From Hypomyces perniciosus (Eukaryota > Ascomycota > Sordariomycetes > Hypocreales > Hypocreaceae), in assembly GCA_008477525.1 (NCBI GenBank), contig SPDT01000007.1:744001-808000 (forward strand): a stretch of 64,000 nucleotides of DNA. Reading direction: 5' to 3'. Position numbers and translations under genes: made by a program. Numbering within the stretch: position 1 is the first letter of the stretch; each line of letters starts with the position of its first letter. Below the pieces are notes generated by a model, which saw only the letters and a list, made by a program, of their open reading frames with translations, ran no database searches and was not told where the DNA came from. This document shows positions 56,421-64,000 of this stretch, piece by piece.

Positions 56421-56545
56421 TACTGACCCTCTCTCCTTTGTAAATTGAAGTTTAGCGAACGGTGGCCTTAAGCTGCTGGCTATTGCCCAGATATGGATTT
56501 ATGTAACTAGCTTACTTAGTGGACGCAAAAAATAAAACAAACAAA
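56421..56545 (+). mobile_element. Second SINE copy, 5'-truncated
   Basis: This aligns to the 3' body of the SINE at 441-816: CCTTTGTAAATTGAAG versus CCTTTGTAAGTTGAAA, TTTAGCGAACGG versus CTCAGCGAACAG, TATTGCCCAGATATGGATTT versus TATTGCCCATAAGGGATTT, and the final TTAGTGGACGCAAA versus TTAGTGGACGTAAA. The tRNA-like head is absent. AGTAGTATTAGTAGTACT before it and a related AGTAGTATTAGTAGTAGTACT after it could be an expanded target duplication. It lies between the prenyltransferase and methyltransferase genes. Confidence 0.8.
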
Positions 56546-56741
56546 CAAACGTTAGTAGTAGTATTAGTAGTAGTACTAAGATCCAAAATCCACTTAGTGA
56601 CAGATCCAATTACCAATCGGCTCGTCTACCTGCAAAAGTCGACCCCAAAAGGGCTAGAGATAATACAGATTATTGTTTATTACATTTACACCGGCTTCTT
56701 AGCGCATTTCAAGTCTCTCGTATTACAGATACCACCACCAA

Positions 56742-57720
56742 TCACTGCTCGGGGTTCTGTCCAACAACTCTGTGGAGAGTACAACCGATCTGGGTAACTC
56801 CGTTGTTCATGTCCGTCACGATGGTATTCATAAGCTGATCAACCTCCTCGTGGGATCGCACCCACTCAAAGCCGCCACGGTCCACTATTCCATGCAGCGA
56901 CTGACTGCCCACGGCGATAAGAGCCTTACTGGCCATCTTCTGCAGTTCCATCGACCCGCCATAGCTGCTAAATTCCTGCTGAGCACAGTTGACGAAGCCT
57001 GCGCTCTCGAACTGGTCCTGAAGGTGAAGGGGGCTCCTATACATAACAGATTAGTGAACCCCGTACAAGGTATATATCCGGAACTAATGCCAAGTAGTGT
57101 GAACCCTAGTAGTACACAAAGCATGACAGAACGACAGGCTAAAATCTCACTTACATGACATCACGTCCGATTGACGCGGCATAACGGACCTCTGCGTTAA
57201 ACCACTTCATAAAGTGCTCCGTCATTGGCAAACACTGCCATGATGGGAGCCCTATATCCTCCCACATAAGGAAGCCTCCAGGTCGTAATAATGTACGCAG
57301 ATTCTCAGCCGCTGCCTCCCACTGGTCTGCTTTGAGGCCATACATAAGCAGCCGGACATGTACAAGGTCGTACGTGCCCAGTAACTCCGTGGGAAACGGC
57401 TTAAGCGTGTCTCCATAAGTTAACCTAACGTTAGACGGTAGCTGCGCCGGGCTCGGGAATTTGGACGTGTCTATGTCATAGCCATCCAGTCGAGATCCGT
57501 GCGGTACAAGTGTGGCCAGATCCCGGAGCCAGACTCCAGTGCCAGTACCAATATCGGCGATGGCAGGTGCACGGTCAAGCGTGGCTAGATATGCTGCAAT
57601 ATTTGGCGGGAAGCGTGTCTTAGCCATTTCCAGCAGGATGCCGTGTTGGCTTTCTAGGCGGTTCTTTTCAACGCCTTTGATGCCATTATCCAATATGTAG
57701 AAGGTCTGGCCTGGACTCAT
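56742..57720 (-). CDS. SAM-dependent methyltransferase, 286 aa
   Basis: The two exons are 57720-57155 and 57036-56742, with a 118-bp intron; splicing gives G-R-D-V-M-S-P-L-H-L-Q-D-Q-F-E-S-A-G-F. The start M-S-P-G-Q-T-F-Y-I-L-D-N-G is the first in-frame ATG. The class I fold shows motif I, A-D-I-G-T-G-T-G-V-W-L, at about residue 60, an acidic D-G-Y-D-I-D after strand 2, G-T-Y-D-L-V-H-V-R near strand 4 and L-R-P-G-G-F-L-M-W-E-D-I-G in strand 5. This arrangement is common in LaeA-like and secondary-metabolite methyltransferases. Substrate and target atom are unknown. It is convergent with the prenyltransferase and may act on the same product. Confidence 0.9.
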
Positions 57721-60209
57721 TGTAGTAAGTGTGAATGGAGTCGCACAGCAACGTTCGGTCAAGTTGATAGGTGAAGATGGTTAACGAGTATACCTTCAGA
57801 ATCAGGTAGATGAAAACAACCCCGTTCTCCGGCTAGTTGAAGCGGAACTGCTACTACTTAAATAGATAGAAATCCGCGGAGACAATGGGGGTCCCCAGAA
57901 TATGCAAAGGATAAATGGGCCTGTGAGCCTGTCTCTCACCAGCAAGTACGGAGTATTCCTGCCCCATCCTGCGGAGTAGTCTGGGCAAAATACATGTAAA
58001 ACTGCGGAGTTCTGGGGCAAACTACTAGGTGCAAGGAATGATACATCTATAAAGCATCGAATCCCAGTCCATCAAGACATCTCGTCAAATGCAATGTAAC
58101 CTGCGCTATCGGCTACAATTGCTGAGGTGTATACTTCACTTTTGCTGGCCTGGTACAACGGTTTGATACATCCGCAGAGGTTACTGCTTCTTGACAAGGT
58201 ATGGAAAGAACTATCCATTTATGGTTATATCTGAGTAGCTTAAAAAAGATATAATAGTACTCCGTATATCAGCATTCCATAAGGCAGAGGGCCAGGTAGG
58301 GGTATGAAGTGTGTAAAGTGCCGGGCGGGGGGCGTGGGGCGAGTGTCAATTACACAATATGAGCTTCTTTAAATTAATTGGTTACCGGGGATAGATATTT
58401 CCACACCTACTACTTCGTAATACTCTGTAGCTGATGATTAATATCCCTAATTAAGCTCGTATTGTGCCGCATCGTTTAGGCGAATGTTACTCTGGATACT
58501 ACCACGGCACCTGTGCTGCCGATCATTATGAGAACCCTGTACTCTGTACGAAGTAATTTAACCATAGTTCTATATGCTAATACAAGCTAAAGTCTCACAG
58601 GATTCTTCAAGAGTGAATGTTATTTGTCGATTAATAGGATCGATTTTCTTACTGTCGGCATTTAGTGGAAGCCGGAATCAAGTAGCCGCTATTGTCTAAT
58701 GCCGTAAATCCGGTAACTTTATGAGCAAATGAACACTACCAACTATTAAAAAGCTGTAGCATAAATCAACATCATTCGTGAATTTTCTACAAAATATTAG
58801 ACTTTAGCCTTAGAGGCTGGAAGAGAAACCGATTAGGATCAAAGAATCAAGTCAACAGACACAACATGATGTAATAGAGTGGAAATTCAGGTGCCCAGAA
58901 TGCCCTATTGTTGTGATGTGTTCAGACTGACTACGTAACCGTGTTGCGGGGTAACATGAACACCAATTCCCATCTCATCTATCGTCATGTATCAATCTTC
59001 CAAATAGTTGCTGTCTACGTCACGTCGACTTATGAACCATCTGAGAGGCAAAGGTGGTCAGATATTGCCTAAAAACCGAGTATATTTAGCAGCGTAGCCA
59101 CAACCGATGGACTAAGGCTGTGAGGTTTCAAATATTATATCCCGAATTTCCCTAACCTTTTCAAACACCGCATAAAAACTCCATTGAAAATTAAGCTTGG
59201 ACCATTATAGTAACAGTTAAATTCGCGTGTAAGTGAGAAAAGGTTACGGACGTAATTATCATGCTGTAATACAATCAAATGTTTCCAATTATAAACAGAC
59301 TGGTGCGGAAGTTGTCCCTATTAAGGGAAAAGAACTGAATTTATTTTGCATCATCATGTCCGTAATGAGCGACCTATAAGATACAATCCATGACAATGTT
59401 ACGCAGCAAATATAAGTGACACCATCAGCTATAATCGCCGGGGCATATACTTCGCTTTTGTTTGCCTGGTGTAACGGTCTGACAAATTCGGAGTTAAGTA
59501 CCATATCGCCATGGTGGTTAAAATGTTGGTGTAAGTGCATCTATAGCACAATCTGTATCGAATATGCATCATAGTAGACATCCTCTCACAACTCCATCAA
59601 TCACTCAGCTGTGGCCTTCACTACCGAAAAATTGAGAGATGATGTTGCTATCACAGACTCTTCTTGGGCTCTGTTGTTATGGAGAGCAGTGAAAGGGCGG
59701 CATATAGCTAGCCCGAAGGAGGCGCGAAAGGCAGGGCCATCACAATGACTGCATTAATCTCTGTAGGGTCTCCAAGATTCCTACTGAAAGGCAGGCTCCT
59801 ATCTCTTTACTACGGTCACAAGACAACCCGATGATGCGTGATGATCCTTCACAATCCTTCGGTCTAGACCCCTGATATTTTCGGAGATACATGCGCCAGA
59901 AACCTGGAAGCAAAAGCAAGTTCCTTTTTCCGGAAAAAAATCCAAGCTTATTTGTTGGAATACCCTGGATGTCGAAAATTTGGAGCTTGTACTCCGTAAG
60001 AAGTAAAACATTACCATTTAACAGCACAGTGTGTGCAGACAGGCACTGTAGCTGAGTGGTGTATTGGACGTCTTTATAAGGCTTTCCGTATCAAGCTGTA
60101 TGCCGCTGCCGGCAAGGTTATGCTAGAAAGACAGAAATCTGTTGAAACCTGCAGAATATTGTAGCTATAAATACGAAGTAGATTTGTTACCTAGGTATCT
60201 ATATATTGG

Positions 60210-60294
60210 CCCATGGGCTCGCCCTTTTGGGGGCCAACTTTCGCGGGGTGACCATGCAGCGAAAGCCGGCTCCCAAAAAGGGTGAGCCTATGGG
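60210..60294. repeat. Long hairpin with GU-only mismatches
   Basis: The arm CCCATGGGCTCGCCC... (60210-60235) pairs with 60268-60294 over about 26 bp. The three mismatches are all G opposite T, so they remain pairable in the corresponding RNA; one T is bulged. An inner stem CTTTCGC/GCGAAAG (60238-60244 with 60259-60265) continues the structure. This could be a MITE-like relic or a small-RNA precursor hairpin. Confidence 0.6.
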
Positions 60295-60441
60295 TAAATA
60301 GAGATATGTGTGTGTGTAAATAGTAATTCTTAATTTGTATATGAACTATACAGAAAAGTATGCGTTTCCCTCACTGTACCTATTGGGGCGAGGCGGTTAG
60401 ATTCAACGGTCGCACCGCCACTAAACGGCCCGCACTCACCA

Positions 60442-60486
60442 GACCTCGGTGACCTCGGTAAGCTCGGTGACCTCGGTAAGCTCGGT
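60442..60486. repeat. Five-copy 9-bp tandem repeat upstream of RFT1
   Basis: The array reads GACCTCGGT, GACCTCGGT, AAGCTCGGT, GACCTCGGT, AAGCTCGGT. It ends 89 bp before the RFT1 start codon, so it is in the promoter or 5' leader. Confidence 0.9.
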
Positions 60487-60575
60487 GAAGATTGAAGCCA
60501 GGTTGACGCTCCACATACTATGAGATTCAACTTCATCTCACCTCCACTCAGCTCAACTCTCTCCCAGGGGCCACA

Positions 60576-62345
60576 ATGTCGCCCAAACGGAGCGAGAAAG
60601 CTCCTCATGACACCAGCAGCAAAAATGCGGCAGCCTCCAACCCTTCTATGATCAAAGGCGCGTCCCTTCTCATCGTGCTCCAACTCGTCTCGCGGCTCAT
60701 CACCTTCGTTGCCAACCAGCTTCTCCTGCGCTTTCTCACCGCGCCTCTCCTTGGATTGTCTACCCAGCTCGAGGTCTATTATCTCTCGATCCTTTTTTTT
60801 GCTCGAGAGAGCTTGCGCGTGGCCATACAGCGCCAGGGCGTTTCAGACACAGGCACAAATGACCATGGAGAAAGGGATCCTCAAGATGCTTCGCGACGAG
60901 AGGGTCAGGCCGTGGTAAATCTGGGATATCTTGCCATTGGACTTGGGAGCATCGTCAGTGTTGTTTTGGGATGGATGTACCTTGCATCTGCCGCCACTGC
61001 GACTCTTGAAACGCCATTCCTTGTCAAGTCGCTGTGGCTCTATGGCATTGCAGCGGTGATTGAGCTTTTATCAGAACCATGCTTTGTCCTGATGCAGACC
61101 CGGCTCCTGTTCGGTACACGAGCTGCTGCTGAGTCCATAGCCACCTTTCTCCGATGCATTGTCGTCTTTGGCTCTGCAGTATGGGCATCCAGGGCCCAAA
61201 TAGACTTGGGGGTCCTCCCCTTTGCGCTTGGCCAGCTCTCATACGGCGTCTCACTCCTCTTCGTTTATCTCTACTCTGGCCATCGCCTTGCCTCAAACAC
61301 GGGCTTCTCAATCCTCCCCAAGCCCCTAAAGGGTACCGAATTCTTGTCATCCTATTTCTACAAACCAACCATCAGCCTCGCTGGCAGTATGATGGCCCAA
61401 AGTGTCGTCAAGCACCTTCTCACCCAAGGCGACACCTTTCTCATCTCCCTCCTCTCCACCCCGGAAGTCCAAGGAGTATACGCCCTCGCCAACAACTACG
61501 GAAGTCTGCTGGCCCGCCTGCTCTTCCAGCCCGTTGAAGAGAGCAGCCGAAGCTACTTCTCCCGTCTTCTATCCGCTGGTGACAAGCCATATTCTGGACA
61601 GCAGCCGTCACCCGCAATCAAAGAGGCCAAACGTAACTTGCACACAATTCTCCGATTGTACTTTCTCCTCTCCGCCATCATTGTCAGCATTGGACATTTT
61701 GCTGCCCCTCCGCTCTTGTCAATCGTCGCGGGAAAGCAATGGACGGGCTCAGGGGCAGGTCATGTTTTGGGCACATACTGTTTCTGCATCCCTTTCCTCG
61801 GTCTTAATGGCATTACTGAGGCATTTGTCGCGTCTGTCACCTCAGAATCCGAGGTGCACCGCCAGTCAGTATGGATGGGTGCATTTTCCGTTGCATTTGC
61901 CGCTTCAGCGTTCCTCTTCATGCGTGTGTTACCACTCGGAGCTGAGGGTCTCGTATATGCAAACAGCATCAACATGCTGTGCCGTATCATTTGGAGCGGC
62001 ATCTTCATTACAGGCTTCTTCAAAAGGAACGGCGTTGACTTCGCACCAATGACACTACTTCCTAGGACTACCATTGCTGTGTCACTATCAACCTTGGGTC
62101 TCTTGCGTTGGTTCAACATCCTGGACGAGGCCCAAGATCGCCCTATTGCAACATTGATAAAAATTGCCGGCGCTGCCATTCAATTATTATTTCTTATGTA
62201 TGTCAACATTTTCTACATGCTTCATACATTTACTTATTTTTGGAACCATCCATCTAACGCCCTTGACAGTGCATTCCTGGAGCGAAAATTTCTTCTCGAA
62301 TGCTTCCACACCATCCGTGGCCGGAAAGCAGCTAAACAACAGTAA
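60576..62345 (+). CDS. RFT1: RFT1, lipid-linked oligosaccharide-associated membrane protein, 589 aa
   Basis: This intronless frame from the ATG at 60576 has about 12-14 membrane helices typical of the RFT1 family. Signatures include L-V-S-R-L-I-T-F-x-x-N-Q-L-L-L-R-F near residue 38, A-R-E-S-L-R-V-A-x-Q-R near 75, F-Y-K-P, H-L-L-T-Q-G-D near 285, and Y-C-F-C-I-P-F-L-G-L-N-G-I-T-E-A-F near 405. RFT1 acts in the ER membrane in N-glycosylation, where Man5GlcNAc2-PP-dolichol must reach the lumenal side; its exact flippase role is debated. It is convergent with DBP3, with stops 41 bp apart. Confidence 0.95.
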   Translation: MSPKRSEKAPHDTSSKNAAASNPSMIKGASLLIVLQLVSRLITFVANQLLLRFLTAPLLGLSTQLEVYYLSILFFARESLRVAIQRQGVSDTGTNDHGERDPQDASRREGQAVVNLGYLAIGLGSIVSVVLGWMYLASAATATLETPFLVKSLWLYGIAAVIELLSEPCFVLMQTRLLFGTRAAAESIATFLRCIVVFGSAVWASRAQIDLGVLPFALGQLSYGVSLLFVYLYSGHRLASNTGFSILPKPLKGTEFLSSYFYKPTISLAGSMMAQSVVKHLLTQGDTFLISLLSTPEVQGVYALANNYGSLLARLLFQPVEESSRSYFSRLLSAGDKPYSGQQPSPAIKEAKRNLHTILRLYFLLSAIIVSIGHFAAPPLLSIVAGKQWTGSGAGHVLGTYCFCIPFLGLNGITEAFVASVTSESEVHRQSVWMGAFSVAFAASAFLFMRVLPLGAEGLVYANSINMLCRIIWSGIFITGFFKRNGVDFAPMTLLPRTTIAVSLSTLGLLRWFNILDEAQDRPIATLIKIAGAAIQLLFLMYVNIFYMLHTFTYFWNHPSNALDSAFLERKFLLECFHTIRGRKAAKQQ

Positions 62346-62386
62346 CAAAAACAAGGCAACGCGCCGATACATCATCAATTAAACAA

Positions 62387-64000
62387 TTAATCGAAAGTAA
62401 TCTTGGTTGCCTTCTGGTTCGAATCAACGTCCTTGAAGAAGGCGCCGTACATGTCGTGAGTCTTCTTCTTAACGACGGTGCCAAACTTGAGTAGCTCGTC
62501 GGGAACAGGCTGGTTGGCGCCCTTGAGGATGTTGATCAAACTGTTTTACCCGTGTCAGTCATCATAATGCGTCTCGTCTACCTGAGGTGACTACTTACGA
62601 GCCTGAGTGCGCCTTGTCCTGGATTGTGAAAAGTGTAATCGCCTCGCCCAACTTGCCAGCTCGGCCAGTTCGTCCGATGCGGTGGACGTAATCTTCAATC
62701 GTAAGGGGGAACTAGAAAGATATGTTAGATGCTGGACTGCGATATTACGTTCCATAGTCTGAGGTCGACATACCGTGACATTGACAACCAGCTTGACCTC
62801 AGGGATATCCAATCCTCGAGCCGCCACATCCGTAGCAACCAACACTGGAGTATTTCCCGATTTGAAAGCCTCCAGACTTCGAGTTCGCTGTTCCTGCTTC
62901 AAGTCTCCGTGAATGCCGCCCACACGAATGCCCTTGCGGCTGAGGAAGCCCTCCACACGCGTAGCCTCCTTCTTGTACAAGCAGAAAACCAGGATGCGGT
63001 CGTCCTTTTGCTTACCCTGTTGGTGCTGCTTGATGATCTGTAGCAGGCGGAACTCCTTGTCCCTGGATTCCACAACCTCGACCTTTTGCGTGATGCGTGT
63101 ATTGGCCTGCAGCTCAACCGAGCCGTTTTCTGTCTCCTTGCCGTGAGATCCAATGGTAATCTTGACAGGATCAACCATGAAAGTTGACGCAAGGCTTTGC
63201 ACGGAGTATGGCCATGTAGCCGTGAACATGAGCGTCTGGCGCTCCTCCCGCGCGTGGCAGGCACCGAGGATCTGCTTGATATCTTCTTCGAAACCCTTGT
63301 CCAACATGCGATCGGCCTCATCCAATACCGCGAAGCGGCAGCCGCTTAGGTCGACGGTGCCGTCAGACATGAAATCCTTCAATCGACCGGGCGTCGCCAC
63401 GATGATATCGGAGCCCCTGTTCAACAGCGCCCGCTGGTCGTCCTTGGAGGAGCCACCGAAGAGGCAGACGCACTTGAGGTTAATTTGGGCAGCCAGGCGG
63501 GCCATTTGCTCGTGCGTCTGCATGGCCAGCTCTCGTGTAGGGGAGACAACCACGGCCTTGACGCCCTTCTTCTTGATTACTGAGATAGCCTCAACGCAAG
63601 GCAGGGCGAAGGCCATGGTCTTGCCGGAACCGGTCTCGGCAACACCCACAACGTCACGTCCCGACAGAGTCGATGGCCAAGAAGCAGCCTGGATAGGAGT
63701 AGGGGCCTTGTAGGTGGCAAAAGGCGAAGGCTTCTTCTCGAGGAGGTTAGTAGAAGGGAGGTGGTGGAACTCGGTGACGGGCCGGAGCTTGCCAGTGGTA
63801 TTCCTGGGATCGGCAATGACGATCTGATTCTGGGACATGTAGTCGTCGATTTCAGCCTGTGGAACGTTGGAGAGGCTCATGGTCTGAACGTATTCGCGCA
63901 CAGTGGACTCTTGCTCAGATGTCGTAGCCTTATTCTTGTTTTTCTTGTCCTTCTTGGACTTTTTCTTGTCCTCGGCAGGCTTAGCTTCTTCCTCGACATT
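62387..64000 (-). CDS. DBP3: DBP3, ATP-dependent RNA helicase (N-terminus outside window)
   Basis: Exons in the window are 64000-62774 (open at the edge), 62711-62599 and 62540-62387. The lysine-rich N-terminal tail ([11 protein letters not shown]) continues beyond 64000. All DEAD-box motifs are present: Q motif with Y-K-A-P-T-P-I-Q, motif [15 protein letters not shown], motif [19 protein letters not shown] and motif [12 protein letters not shown], the last restored by splicing. The [14 protein letters not shown] segment is typical of DBP3. The protein acts in the nucleolus in 35S pre-rRNA processing for the large ribosomal subunit. Confidence 0.95.

Larger units (their letters stand above)
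57721..60575. other. 2.9-kb AT-rich intergenic region
   Basis: No intact gene is seen. Two related relics lie at about 58085-58165 and 59415-59490, both encoding on the minus strand a peptide of the form P-L-x-Q-A-x-K-S-E-V-Y-x-x-A-I-x-A-D. They may be duplicated fragments of a decayed gene. An imperfect hairpin and a 9-bp tandem array near the 3' end are listed separately. TACTCCGTA-type motifs occur at 57947, 58258 and 59990. Confidence 0.5.

Noticed and set aside
61402..62052. 216-codon alternative frame inside RFT1
   Set aside because: It is a shadow of the intact RFT1 frame without domains.

Overview
The window is nuclear DNA of a filamentous ascomycete, most likely Pezizomycotina and probably Hypocreales. 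Genes carry short GT-AG introns (about 45-120 nt) with CTAAC/CTGAC-type branch sites. They include fungal-only families (Zn2Cys6 regulators, a CloQ/NphB-type aromatic prenyltransferase, SNG1/DUF3533) alongside housekeeping genes (RFT1, DBP3). AT-rich stretches and C-to-T/G-to-A decay of repeats suggest RIP-like mutation. The species cannot be named from the sequence alone.

Layout. 0-5.6 kb is transposon-rich: a decayed hAT relic is split by a tRNA-derived SINE with an 11-bp target duplication, followed by a complete 3.4-kb hAT element with terminal inverted repeats, a perfect 8-bp target duplication and an open 779-aa transposase frame. 6-16.6 kb holds a conserved fungal gene, a frame-disrupted Zn2Cys6 regulator, a second hAT fragment, a MYND-finger gene lacking its 5' end, a frameshifted metallophosphoesterase and a conserved three-exon gene. 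17-26 kb holds a possible PD-(D/E)XK-like protein, an SNG1-family membrane protein, a BTB gene and a dead acyltransferase.

27.5-39 kb is a metabolic stretch: a DHA2-type MFS exporter, an M20 amidohydrolase divergent from a Zn2Cys6 regulator, then an allantoate-permease-type MFS transporter convergent with a five-exon AtuA/DUF1446 protein. Two identical intron-containing tRNA-Pro(AGG) genes lie in opposite orientation at 33.7 and 41.1 kb, with a decayed third copy beside the first. 39.7-43.8 kb carries a chromodomain protein and a beta-propeller protein, followed by a 3.9-kb gene-poor gap.

47.7-57.7 kb resembles a loose secondary-metabolite neighbourhood: a MetX-like alpha/beta hydrolase, a C2H2 protein, a P450, an LTR-like repeat, an ABBA aromatic prenyltransferase and a SAM methyltransferase, with a second SINE copy between the last two. 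60-64 kb returns to housekeeping genes: RFT1 and the 3' part of DBP3.

Exon boundaries were placed by hand. For every intact multi-exon gene listed, the exon lengths sum to a multiple of three and restore the family motifs. The most unexpected signal is a 9-mer, TACTCCGTA/TACGGAGTA, seen 19 times by eye, always outside recognised coding exons, where about 0.5 would be expected by chance.
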